From assembly GCF_901000735.1 (NCBI RefSeq), contig NC_081542.1, forward strand, positions 35,721,606-35,785,605: a stretch of 64,000 bases of DNA. Reading direction: 5' to 3'. Position 1 is the first letter of the stretch; each line of letters opens with the position of its first letter. Positions 1 through 11,600 of the stretch are shown one piece after another. The stretch is from Corylus avellana (taxonomy: Eukaryota > Streptophyta > Magnoliopsida > Fagales > Betulaceae). The position numbers and the translations under genes are program-made. Below the pieces are notes generated by a model, which saw nothing but the letters and a program-made list of their open reading frames with translations, did not search any database and was not told the DNA's origin.

Positions 1-500
1 AAGGAACGGAGGCTTAGTTCTTGACGCATACACAGATGCCGATTATGCTGGGTCGATTGTGGATAGGAGGTCGACCTCTGGATATTGCACCTTTCTTGGT
101 GGAAATCTTGTGACGTGGAGGAGTAAGAAACAGAATGTGGTGGCTCGGTCTAGTGCGGAGGCAGAATTCTGAGCAATGGCTCAGGGTGTATGTGAACTAC
201 TTTGGTTGAAGATTATCTTAGAAGACATGAAGATTAAGTGGGGATGGTTCGATGAGACTCTATTGTGATAATAAGTCTGCAATCAGCATAGCTCATAATC
301 CGGTACAACATGATCGAACAAAGCACATTGAAATTGATAGACACTTCATCAAAGAAAAGTTGGAGAGCGGATTGATTTGTACACCTTATGTGTCTACACA
401 TGGCCAACTTGCTGATGTACTTACCAAGGGTTTAAGTAGTTCAGTGTTTCAAAGTATTGTATCCAAGCTGGGAATGGAAAATGCCTATTCGCCAGCTTGA
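1..500 (+). pseudogene. Ty1/copia polyprotein, RNase H C-terminal part
   Basis: Plus-strand remnant of the RNase H domain that ends a Ty1/copia Gag-Pol. Reading from base 1, the acidic active-site motifs are visible in order: TDADYAG, then SSAEAEF, then LYCDN followed by the conserved RTKHIEIDRHF stretch and ADVLTKGL, ending at a stop at 498-500. This is the usual end of a copia polyprotein. The frame is broken by a stop directly after AEAEF (near 168-170) and by a frameshift near 240-255, so it is not coding. The rest of the element lies upstream of the window. A purine-rich tract and an LTR follow immediately, which confirms the assignment. It probably sits in a 5' intron or the 5' flank of the PPR gene. 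Confidence 0.9.
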
Positions 501-785
501 GGGGGAGTGTGGGAAAACTTGTTTAATGACTTGTATTCTATATTTGTATAGTTAGCTATTTTAGGAAATTATGTAACAGCCTGTATTCCTAGAATTAGGC
601 TGATTTGGTTAGTGTCCTATTATATCCCATAAATCATGGGATTTGAAATAACTTAGTTAGTTTTCCTTTTCTGCTGCTAGGGTTGATGTATATAGCTAAC
701 GTTTTGTGTATTATTCAAATCAATGAAGAATCAGTTTTTGTCTTTCTCAGTTTCTGTCAGTTTCTTTTGGCAGATGGCTTCTACA
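501..785 (+). mobile_element. Copia polypurine tract and 3' LTR
   Basis: A GGGGGAG polypurine tract (501-507) directly follows the RNase H stop. The LTR then runs from TGTGGGAAAACTTG at 508 to about CTACA at 785 (about 278 bp, TGT...ACA ends). The right border is inferred from the terminal ACA only. The 5' LTR and the 5-bp target duplication cannot be checked because the element starts outside the window. Confidence 0.6.
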
Positions 786-1627
786 TGCCAGAAAAATAAA
801 ACCAAAAGTTCTTCATAGTATTCCAGTCTTTAATATTAAAACTACTCTTTATCTTAGCCAAGAGGCCAAGAAAGATGTATATTGTTGTGATGGTTAAACA
901 ACTTAATTTTGAGAGTATGACTAGTAACTTTATCACCAAGTCCTCTGGAATTTGAAGTAGAAAATTGGGGATATGGCAGTAGCAGATCCAAGAATTTACC
1001 TTTGAGGGGGCTGAACTAAAATGGAGACAATTAGATATTTTGTTATTCTTTTTTCATATATGCAATTTTCTATGCATAGTGGTACAAAATATTATAAACA
1101 CAATTCAATGATGCAAATGAAAATGCTATAGACAACCAAATCATTTGCAAGAAGCCCATCCTTCAATTTTTTATGCAGTTTTCTTTTTTTAACATTTTTT
1201 ATGGCTGAAAATGCTAGTTCCCTAGCCATTGTAAACACTGGAAGAGTCAAAGATGAATTATGTCAATCAGATGTTAGGCATGGTAGGCCTTTGACTTATA
1301 CAGCTCTACTGATCCTTGAAATAGTTCTGTAATGAAAGACATTTTGGGAGGAGATAACCCCAAGCACTGGAAAACTTTCTCATATTTGCATATATATTAA
1401 GTGACTTTTCAAACCTTGGTGGGGAGGAGAAGAGGCTCCCTTTCGTCTACATGTGGCTGGCAGACAAAGAATCTCCTCAAGACTTCGTTTACCCCTCTTA
1501 AGTTTTTACTTTGAACTTTTTATATTCCTTTTTCCATGTTAGTCATAGTAACAATGAGGGAAAGTAAGAAGTATGCCCCATGCCTCTATTAGATGGCAAG
1601 GGGCAAAATCCCATTGAAAAATAGGCA
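786..1627. other. Non-coding flank, no gene seen
   Basis: AT-rich sequence between the copia LTR and the LINE-like insertion. No coding frame, RNA gene or terminal repeat was recognised. The stretch around 985-1020 resembles degenerate dispersed plant repeats but has no definable ends. Confidence 0.4.
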
Positions 1628-4004
1628 TTTTGTTCACTTTTCTTTTTTTTGATAAGTAATGTAGTATATATCAAAAAAAGTGCAAAGCGCCTCTAAGTAC
1701 ACAATAAAGTATACAAAAGAACCCAACCAAACACCCTAACAAACCAAAAACCTAGAAAAACCCAATCAAACCAAACACCCAACCAAAAAGGTATACAAGA
1801 GACCCAACCAAACCCCAAGAAAAGCCCTAGTGCATCTCAGGTGGAACCCTAGTGCACCTCAGGGGGAAATGAAAAAGCATAAATCCCCGCCGACGCCGGC
1901 CCTTCACCGGAGAGATGGAGCAATCCAGATTATTGAGTTCCCTCAACCCCTTAACCTTAGAAGTAGAAGCTTCAACCTTAGGAGCAGAAACTTCAACCTC
2001 AGCAAGCAGGTCCTTGTTCTTATGCAGCTGCTTTGCGACTTTTTCCTTCACCCTCCGGGTATAAAACAGTTGGGACGAGGATATAGAGGAGTAAATGGGA
2101 GTACCACTCTCTGTCATGCGAGGAAAAGGACGGCTAAGACTCCTCCCCATCTCAGCCGCCCCATCGAGAAGGGAAGCAGTCGAGAGAGAAGTGCATCCCT
2201 GCGACGAGAACAAGGAGGTAGTAGCAGGGGAATGAAGACCCAGCTCAGCCACCCCAAAAGTAGGCAAGACAGTAGAGCCTACTTGAACCTCCACCGGCAC
2301 AGAGGGAATCGGAACAGGGTCCTTTCCCTTAAAAGACAAGGAAGAATCCTTCAACACCACCGGAGAGGGAGAGACAGCTCTCGGACCAAAGAACCCACGA
2401 CGAAACAAACCTTTCGCAGGAGGAGAAGGACGAACAACCAGTTCCTCCTCCCCCGAAAAAGGAACCTCCCTATCCCTACAAAGAGGGCTCGCTGGAGAGT
2501 CCACCTCCCAAGGAACAGAGGAGGCCTCCTTGAGAATAGAAAGACGAGCCGAATCAGAAATCTCCGAAGACATAGTCGCACCCAGGCAAGCTTCAGGCAT
2601 CGAAGAAAGAGAACCCTCCCAGTCCCTGCGCAACGTGCTCGTCGGTAAATCCTCCACAGAATGGAAAGAAGTAGCCCCCTGAGAGGACCCGTCACCGGCA
2701 TACCCATCAATCTCGCCCAAAACTCGCACCGGAGAGAGAGAGAACTCTGCCGGGGAAGACCAATCACCGGAATCCAAACCGGTAACCTGCAAACTCAAAG
2801 AAGACCTAGCCAACGGCTCCAAAAACTCTTCAGAGACCAGAGGAATCCCAGCAGAAACAGACTCCAGAGGTAATGAAAACGAGACTAAATTATGAATCGA
2901 GCCCAGCTCCGAACCCGGAACCAAGTTATGGACTGGATCCGAGTAATCTGGATCCAAGTAATGAATCGGATCCAAATTTTGACCCAATCCCACTTCAGAG
3001 ACCGACCCGGAATCACAACCCAAAGCAGAATTTGATAGGCCCAAAAAACGAACCCTTTTACTCCTGCGATTGGGCTTCGAGACAACCCCAGCACGGACCC
3101 GGTCCAACTTACGTTAGATTTGCCCTAGAAGCCTCAACAACCCACTAATACCGATCTTGCCCTTCTTCTTCTTCCTCAAACTCACTAACCCAGCCGCCTC
3201 CGCCAGAGGAGAAGGCAAGCTCTCCAACGCAGAGCAGTCCACGGCAGAACGCAACCCCATACCGTCATACTCCAAATCCCGACAAGACGACCTTGGAATC
3301 AAATCGAGAGACCTCGGGTACTCAACTGCTCTCGCCTCGACGCCCAGAGAAGATCGAAGGACATCCACGAAAGACCTCCTGGAGTCGACCCCCAAAGAAG
3401 GAACATCCATGAGAAACCCCGCCGAAGATGGACCCCCAAACTCCGCCGTACCATCCAACTTGATCTGTGCCGCCAACAATTGCCGAAGCTCTCCCGCAAA
3501 ACGCCGCCAGCCCCTCCCAAAGCGTCCCTCCGGAAGCCAAATGACTCCCTTACGACCACCCTCAGCCAACACCGATACCTCCAAGAACCTACCAGCCTTA
3601 TTACCTCCCCCGTGGACCATCGTGGCCTTATCACCCTCACGGTAAAATTTGGCAATTTCTTCCTTCACCTGAACCTGAATCGCCGCTTCCACCGTTTCCA
3701 CCAACCACGACGAACACCGAATGCTCGCGAAAATATACCCCACGAATCCTTTTCTCCTTTCCTCCAGACGAAGGTTAGGACACCCAACCTTTGCCGAAAG
3801 GCAGAAGGTTTTAGCTTCAAAAGAGAAGCTGCGTTCCATAACTAGTGCGCCGAACCCTAACGCGCAGCACCAGCCGCGCCACCGCTCGCAGAAAAAAACT
3901 TTCAAAAATTCAAATTTTGAAATTCATCCGAATCTAGAGAGACATTCTAGAGAGAGAACTTTTGAGTCAGATTTATAAAAGCGAATTTTTGTTCACTTTT
4001 CTTT
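1628..4004 (-). mobile_element. LINE-like retroposon with 18-bp TSD
   Basis: An 18-bp direct repeat, TTTTGTTCACTTTTCTTT, occurs at 1628-1645 and again at 3987-4004. It brackets a body of about 2.34 kb (1646-3986). On the minus strand the body ends in an A-rich tail with the GTATAC and TTGTGTAC motifs typical of plant LINE 3' ends (plus-strand view near 1646-1710). Long TSD, poly-A tail and absence of terminal repeats are the hallmarks of target-primed reverse transcription. It encodes one long protein (see 1827-3839) but no reverse transcriptase, so it is either a non-autonomous LINE relative or a LINE copy holding only ORF1-like sequence. It lies upstream of the recognised PPR exons. Confidence 0.8.
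1827..3839 (-). pseudogene. Retroposon ORF1-like protein, one internal stop
   Basis: On the minus strand a single frame runs from ATG at 3837-3839 (MERSFSFEAKTF...) to a stop at 1827-1829, about 670 codons. It is interrupted only by one TAA at 3114-3116. The N-terminal part has a segment with RLEERRKGF, GGNKAGRFLEV and WLPEGRFGRGWRRF. I recognise this as the conserved start of a protein carried by many plant LINE-type retroposons; it probably binds nucleic acid, but its function is not established. The C-terminal half is low-complexity, rich in Ser, Pro and Glu, with no domain I recognise and no reverse transcriptase motif. The frame is otherwise open, so insertion was probably recent or this is a relic with a single disabling change. 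Opposite-strand frames over this block are shadows of it. Confidence 0.65.
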
Positions 4005-4116
4005 GAGAACAGTTCTTCTGCTAAGTGAAATTCCTACTCCTAGGTTTCCATTTTCCTGAGTAGATGCAATTAGTGAATGCAGGGTGGAATTTTTTTTTTT
4101 TTTGTGGTGTGTGTGC

Positions 4117-4139
4117 AGAGAGAGAGAGAGAGAGAGAGA
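4117..4139. repeat. (AG)n microsatellite
   Basis: About 11 AG dinucleotides, preceded by a T run (4091-4103). Confidence 0.9.
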
Positions 4140-4420
4140 TCTTTTAGGAGATGCCTTGAGTTCACTGAGAGTGGACTGCACAGTTCTACCTTTCCAAGTT
4201 CAGCAACACAGTGTGAAAGAAGTCTTCCTTACAGTATTGCTTATTCACTTAGGGTGTACTCCATACTTCTGCATTACCTTCAATTTCTTCAATAAAACTT
4301 GTTGAGTCAGATTGCTTTGGTCAGGGGTTTCCTTCTTTTGTGAGAGCAAATCAATAGAGGTGTTATCATAGTGGCTGAGGAATTCTAACTACTTCATGCC
4401 ATGTCTTTTAAGCATTTATT

Positions 4421-4498
4421 GTTAAATCATCAGGTATCCCACAAGCTTAAGATGATAGGAAATAAAAGATTTAATTATTTAATTAATAATCTAATACT
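4421..4498. repeat. Direct repeat flanking LINE fragment, left copy
   Basis: This 78-bp segment (GTTAAATCATCAGG...AATCTAATACT) is a diverged direct copy of 5124-5200. The shared core reads GTTAAATCA, then an AGCTGATA-like motif, then GATTTAAT and AATCTAATA. The pair behaves like terminal direct repeats of a small (about 780 bp) dispersed element into which the 4576-5060 LINE fragment later inserted. Confidence 0.5.
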
Positions 4499-4555
4499 CT
4501 TTCTCATGCATGGACTCAAACTCTATCTTAATAAGTAGGGCCCACAGAATATCTA

Positions 4556-5080
4556 ATTCAAATGAGAGGTAAATTTTTTTTTTATAAGTAAAAGTCATTG
4601 TATTAAAAGCGCAAGGGGCGCAACCCATGTACACAGGAAGTATACAAAAGAGCCCACTACACGAGCTTTAAACTGAAAAGGACGCACATAGATCTAGAAA
4701 TTCCGTAAGCGTTGAAGCTTGCGAAGAAGACCCCAAGACCCTCCAAGAGAAGAGTGTTTGTAGCACCCTTTGCTTCAATTCTATAGTGCCCATTTCACGA
4801 TCCTCAAAGCTCCGCGCATTCCTTTCTCTCCATAAGGACCACATTACACACAAAGGAGCCATCCTCCAAATGTGCATGGCTGACCGCTTTTCCCTTTGCC
4901 CTCTCCAACTTCCCAAGCATTCCTTCAAACTCCCCGGCATCACCCACGTTATACCAAATAGCTGGAGGATCATGTTCCATACCTCTACAGCAGCTTCACA
5001 ATGTACTAAAAGGTGATCAATAGATTCGCCACTCTTCTTGCACATAATTTACCTCTCACTATTCAAATGAAAGGTAAATT
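4556..5080 (-). mobile_element. 5'-truncated LINE, 20-bp TSD
   Basis: A 20-bp repeat, ATTCAAATGARAGGTAAATT, is present at 4556-4575 and 5061-5080 with one mismatch. It brackets a 485-bp minus-strand fragment (4576-5060) that ends in a poly-A tail (T run at 4576-4583 on the plus strand). The body encodes the last part of a LINE reverse-transcriptase protein. It is a standard 5'-truncated LINE insertion. Confidence 0.85.
4668..5045 (-). pseudogene. LINE reverse transcriptase, zf-RVT C-terminus
   Basis: A 125-residue open stretch on the minus strand begins CKKSGESIDHLLVHC and continues with a Trp-rich segment (VWSLWRERNARSFED). This is the zinc-binding C-terminal domain (zf-RVT) found after the reverse transcriptase of plant LINEs, where Cys and His residues of the CxxxxExxxHLLxHC motif bind metal. 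The catalytic palm is absent because the copy is 5' truncated at insertion. There is no promoter and no upstream coding sequence, so it cannot make a working enzyme. Confidence 0.85.
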
Positions 5081-5123
5081 ATAGATTTAGAATTTGTACT
5101 CAGGACCTCTGCTTTGGTACCAT

Positions 5124-5200
5124 GTTAAATCACCACTTATCCTAAATACTTGAGCTGATAAGAAAATGAAGATTTAATCATTAGTTTAATAATCTAATAT
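5124..5200. repeat. Direct repeat flanking LINE fragment, right copy
   Basis: Right partner of 4421-4498, in the same orientation and diverged in several positions. It is preceded by GGTACCATG. Confidence 0.5.
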
Positions 5201-5535
5201 TTATTTCCTGGGGCATTGATTTGGGTAAGATAAAAGATAAAGCCATAGACATGCATTTTGGGCTTTGAGAGATTAGGTAAGAGAATACTAGGAACCTTAT
5301 GAAGGCTAGGCATAATGCCAAGCACTGTAATTCTGTTTTATCTTTACTTGATTTACACATTTTCTTTTGCAGTTAGGTCCTGGGTACCTGATCTAACATT
5401 TTTTTGGATAAGGAGTACCATATGTAACCATCTTAGATTATATTTTCCTGTTGTTTCATTGTACATAATTGATACACTAACATCTATACCAAGTACAATG
5501 TGAATTTATGCAGAAAGACCTTTAAATGTACTCAG

Positions 5536-5681
5536 GTGCAATTGTCTACAATGCTTATATTGATGGATTAATGAAAGGAGGAAACCCTCAAAAAGCAGAG
5601 GAGATCTTCCAGAGGATGAAGAGAGATTGTTGTGAACCATCTGTTGATACTTATACAATGTTGATAAACTTATATGGAAAG
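5536..5681 (+). CDS. PPR gene exon a
   Basis: The acceptor is ...ACTCAG at 5535 and the donor GTGAGT starts at 5682. It encodes AIVYNAYIDGLMKGG...LINLYGK. An earlier AG (about 5512) is excluded because that frame meets a TAA before the conserved sequence. The first two bases complete a codon begun in an upstream exon not identified here. Confidence 0.8.
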
Positions 5682-8600
5682 GTGAGTTAATTGCATACAT
5701 CATCAACTTATACAATTTTCTTTTTTCATAAAATGCATTCAATTTCAAATATCTGTGCACAAAATATCTGACTAAATTAACATTGAAGCATGTTTTGCCA
5801 CGATCAGTGTAAATGGAAGTGACTCGAAAGAACTTACAATGTTTATAGAAGAAAAAGTGTATATGTTTGATGATAGAAATATCCAAGATGTAACAAGTCC
5901 AAGTTTCCTAATGTGGCCCACCCTACACATGGGCTGGGGGCTACACCACAAACCCCTTGGCTAGGAAGGAGAAAGGAGTTTCCACTCTATTTCAAATGGT
6001 TCAAGTACCACTTTGATCCCATATGAAAAGGTATGATTCTTCATAACCAGAAACCTGGTCAGAAGTTAGGGTATGAAAGCAAAAAGGTGTTAAGCATCCA
6101 CCTCTGTCTGACCAAAATTTGGCCTTTACTCTTGCTTATTAGCCAATAGGTATTAGGTAAACAAGTGAAATGGTAGATGTGATCCTAAATCCTAAGCATG
6201 CTTCGATAGTTGAAATTATGACAATAATCCATGCAAGCTTACACATGAAACAACAAAGATTAATCATTTGAAAAGTTCAAACCACATGTCAAGTAATGTG
6301 GTAATTAATAGGCAGAAGCAGCAAGAAAGAAATGTGGCAAACCAGAGCATCGCATAGATACATCACAGAGCAGCATATGCAGCTCTAGGAGATGCATACA
6401 CCATTCACTGTTAAATGTTCGCGTTCCCTCCATTCTTTAACAGAAGAACTCTAACGCTAGGTTACAATCCGGTTTTCTTTAATATGGTAAAGTACAGTTA
6501 CAAGCAGTCACAAAACACATACACATCAGTTTTCAAACAAGAAAATAATTCCCAAACACATCATCAATGCTTGTCTCAAAGAAATTAACAAACTAATATC
6601 AAAACCTTATCACGAAGCATCAACAAAAGACTACCACATACTAAAGGGAGAATATCATGATGCACAGGATGTGGGTGTCAAGTAATAAATAAGAGGGAAC
6701 ATAGATAATAAGTACACTGCAAATGATACAAATTGATAATGAGACTAGTCAGTTTTATACTTCATTCTACAATTGTGAAAAGACATCATGCATATATAAA
6801 ACACACAAGCAAAACCAAATTAGACATGACATAGAAATCACACAACAGGTTAACAAAATCAAACAAGACAAAATCACACAATTAAACAAAGCAAACAAGT
6901 TTACGTAGGAGGACATCAGGACATGTGTCCTATTAGTATAAAACCTTATGCTGGGCAACATACCACGTACATTGCTCTTTAAGTAGAAACACAGTATTCT
7001 CAGTGGAACATGACTTCTACATTCACATTCTCAGTCAAAACCTCATACAGTAACACCACACCGTTGAAATCAATAATGGGAGCACAATAACAGATTGGTA
7101 TAATGAAATAAAACAGATAAACAAGGGAATCCAAAGGAAGAAAGAAAGAAAACTCAGATCGAAAATCTATGCCTTAAGGAGGCTGCAGTCCACAAATTTG
7201 AATAAACCTCCTAACAGCAGCCCAATTAAGGATTTATCGGCTCCCTCGACCCAAACCAAGCATTTTTTTATCATTTGAATGAACCCTATAGTAGCAGCCT
7301 TTATTTAAGCAACGGCCTGAATTGGAACACAATAATGCAACAAATGATTATAAATGCTTTGGATCGACTCTCCTTCAAACCCACCCTTCCATAACTTAAG
7401 AACATGCACTAGTAACCAAGGAAATATCTTCACACAAGACCAAGTAGAGTTTTCAAAAATGGGTAGTAGGACATTTGGGAGATTTAATCTCTCTGCTCAA
7501 AAGTCAGAAGCTAGGAGGACGCTAACCATCCTTTTATAGTGAAGCCTTGGGGGCTACATGAGTTATCAGAGATGCTACATTATTCATTGGGCATCTGATT
7601 GTTCCAAGCATCCATATTTATTCCCATGATTTCGAAAAATTTGAAAACGAGGTTGCGTGCCCTAGAAAGGCCAGCATATGCTGTTTATGAAGAATGATGC
7701 ATAATTTTGTTTTGGACTCCACCTACCACCATAGGCTCATGTAATTAAAGCATATGTTGGTTATATTGCAAATGTCATTTTTGTTGTCCTCTACCAAATT
7801 CTTCTTTAAAAGGCTCCTTCTTTCCTTTGAGTCATGGATGAGGCAAATTCTGGTTGCCAACCAAGGCTCTCTTTTATGTTGTATAGAGGGATTCGTCCGC
7901 TTGAGATGGTTGAACTGTCCAAATCCTCAAGTCAAGTCTAAAATGACCTCGGATCGGGACTCCTCAAGCTAAGCTGTACCAGTGGTCTCATGGGACTTGA
8001 ATTGGGTTAGATTCAATCTGCCCAGGTTCCTGCCCTAGTAACTTGCATCAAAACCTCATACCTTACGAATTTATTGTCAAACATGACTAAAATCATTGCA
8101 GTAGTTAAATGTATGGTTGTCATGACTGTTAGCAATATCTGTGTGATACCTTAAAATAATGAGTAACTATTAAAGCTCCCTTATAATTGTTTATGTAGCA
8201 CAATTACACCTAATGTACGCCCAAAGTGGCAATTAGTATATGCGTATGTAATGCTCTAGCCACATCTGCATGATATTTCAAAAGGACTAATTATAATTAG
8301 AGCTATTTGAAATCATTAATATAGCCCAAATCAACCTAGTACATTTATGACGTGGGACTCAACACAAATTCGCAAAACATCCTCACACAATCTAGTCTAC
8401 ACAATCAGAGGTATCACATAGGTGCAAAAGGGGGCTTGCTTGTGACACTTCCAGTGCCAATGGTATAATGAATCAATGATATTGGATTTTATTTTATGTG
8501 AAGAATTTCTTATTTGAACTTCAGAAAATTATGTGATCTTCCTATTCTCTCTATCTTTCTAAAATGAAATATTTTGGGGTGACATATTTTGTTGTTAGGC

Positions 8601-11600
8601 TTGAATCCTTGACTTATGTGCATGTTTAACAGAAGAAGAGTACTTAAAAAGATTGAAGTGGATTTGACTCTCTGTGTTATATATCAGGAACATATTCCAC
8701 CATTTTGAAGACTTCATCAACTTATTAGACCAATTGATACATTACCTTTTAAATATTTTGGCAAATTCCTATAATTTCCTTTATTTGAGTTGTCATTGGA
8801 AATCATATAAAGACAATCTCCAATTGAAATAATGTACTTTCAATTCTCCCCTAATTTATTTTTTTGTAAATATTTTTTTCAACCTCAAAATGAGGTTTAT
8901 GCAGGCAAGTAAATCTTATATGGCCTTGAAGGTGTTTGATGAAATGAGAAGTCAAAAGTGTAAACCTAATATCTGCACATATACTGCATTGGTGAATGCA
9001 TTTGCTAGGGAGGGACTTTGTGAGAAAGCAGAAGAAGTATTTGAGCAACTGCAAGAAGCTGGGCATGAGCCAGATGTGTATGCTTATAATGCCCTCATGG
9101 AAGCTTACAGGTATATCTATTACACTTGATGTTCCACAAATATGTGATTGTTCAATTATTTTAGTATAACTAATTTTATTAATTTGATAAATATACTTTT
9201 AAAGACATCCAAATTGTCAAAAGTGATGAGTTGTTCCTATTGTAGAATATGGATGAGGTGTCCCTCTTCTTAGGGGTGCGTAAAAAAACTGTCTACTTGA
9301 CTTCCGATCTAGGCCCAATCTAATTCTAACCAGCTTGGGTTGACTTTTGGCAAGGGATGGGTCAAAAGTTGAAAGCCTTTTTGACTTCGACAAAAGTCAG
9401 AGCAGAATTCAGAAGCCCAATAATCTTTCTAACAATTTTCGACCCAACCCGAATATATTTTTAAAAATACATAATTACATAACGGCATCATTTTGAATAT
9501 AAGTTAATTAGACTTTACTTATCAATTAAAAGTTAATTAGACTTTTCCTAAGTCCAAAACGGCAAATGTTTTGAAAGAATTATAAATAACCGCTCTTTCT
9601 CAAAACCCTAACCGGTTGTCTGTTCACCTTTCTATTTCTTAGCATCAGTTTGGATTTACAGCTTCAAAACATGCAATTTAAAAAGTTGAACGTGATTTTT
9701 AAAAATACAGTTAAGTGTTTGGTAAAATCGTGATTTGACTTTTAAAATCACAGTTTGGCCTTTAAAGTTGTAGTTTGGTCTTAAAAATCATGTGTGTTTA
9801 AAATCATACTCCTTTGTAATTTGAAAATGTAGATTTTTTCACATTTTCAAACCGCATTTTTTTCATAACGCACTCCCAAATGAGACATTTTCTACGATTT
9901 TGTTTAAAAACACACTTTTAGCCACTGAAATCGCAGGGCCAAATGGACTCTTAGTCTCTGATCTCTTTCTTTGTCTCTCAAATCTTCCCAAACATTGATC
10001 CCCATCACATAAATCTTAAGTTTCTGGAATTTGTTTTCTCTTCATCTCACCATCTTCGATTCTCTGTTGAAGAAGAAAAAGTCTTTCATCTTCGTCGAAG
10101 ATGAAGAGATCTTCGTCCAATGAAGAACTTTTTTGACTATTCAAACAGACATTTCGGAGTCTTAAGTCAACTCAAAAATCATCTCCATTGTAGGTGGGCT
10201 TGAAAGTTTTTCAACACTAGAGGCAAAAGCCAAAAGAGATTTTTTTACTTCTTTGCAGTCAGTGCCCAACCCTACCTATTCTAGAAGGTGGTATGTGTCC
10301 TTATGAATTGTCTTATGGTGAGGTGTCTTGAATCTAGAATATTGTAGTTATTCCTATATCAATAGATTGTGAAGGCCAGATATATAGAGATATTGCGCCT
10401 CTCTTTTGTGAATCTCTTATTTTTTATAGTGTATCTTGAAAATTCTAAAAACAACTCCAAACGACACCTATTCAAATGTCTAGGTGATTCACAAATATTA
10501 AGCGGAATAAGATCTGACCTAACAATTAATAATCAACCAAATACAGATATGTAATGAAAAACAAGAAAACGGATATTTGGTTACGAAGATGAAACCATTT
10601 AGAGAACTCTCTAAATGTAAAACCTCTCCGGGGCAGCCAAACCCATGAAATCAATCCACTATAAGAAGAATAAGGAATACAAGAAGAATTGCAAAACCTT
10701 TGCAATTGACTCTTCCTTGTACACGACAAGCAACCCACTTGACTTCTACCGCAGTAGCCCTTTCCAGAACATCTGGCACAATTCTTCTAAAAGATTTCCT
10801 TTCACCGGAACTCCGATTGGCTTTACGTATTTTATCTTTATTCACATAAACTAGAACAATATCTCTCTCTAAGCTCTATGTTTTTGCTTCCCAAAATACG
10901 TACATATAATAGGCAAAACAGTTTGTTTAAATAGAAAATAAAATAACAATTCAGCAGCCATGTCCGGACATGGCTAGGGTTACATATGCGTAACCTAGTG
11001 GTGTCCGGACAACCCATATAACAAAGGGCTTGCTAGAAATTGGGTTCGGACCCAGCTTTTGGCTGTCCGGACCTCCCCTTCAAAACATAGTTTCAGGAAA
11101 CGCTGTCTGGACCCGGGGAAGACCTATCCGGACAGGGCATACAATGGTGCCGTCCAGCTTTGATCAACAACTCCAATCGATGGGCGTTTGTGGTCCGATT
11201 GAGCTGAAATTTTACAGGGACGTTCATGACACATGAATCTACATGATGAACGGTGAAGATTTGATTCTGAGCATTCTAGATTAGTGTTTGAGCCTGTGAA
11301 CAGTAACCTCTGCATTTTGGAACTGAATTAAGCCAACACAAGAACTAACAAACTCCCCCTTTGGCAATTCAATGACAACCAAAATGCCGAGCCAATCCCA
11401 TCATCTCCCCATATCTTTTGTGAATCTCTTATTTTTTATACTGTATCTGAACATAGGAATTAAAAAAAGAGTCTAGTCCCTCGGGCTTTGCCCTTTCCTT
11501 TGTTTCCTTTCTCCATGTTTGCAACAATGGGGAGGTCAACGATGGTGTCATTATTGTAACAATTGAGATGCCGCCATCAACCTCATCAATGTGGTGGTCA

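Noticed and set aside
1830..2648. Plus-strand 272-codon open frame
   Set aside because: Arg-rich antisense shadow of the retroposon protein on the minus strand, which has the conserved family sequence.
9640..9960. Possible separate MITE within the hAT-like element
   Set aside because: It has MITE-like phrases (AAAATCACAGTTTGGCC) but its inverted ends and TSD could not be matched, so it is left as part of the hAT-like unit.
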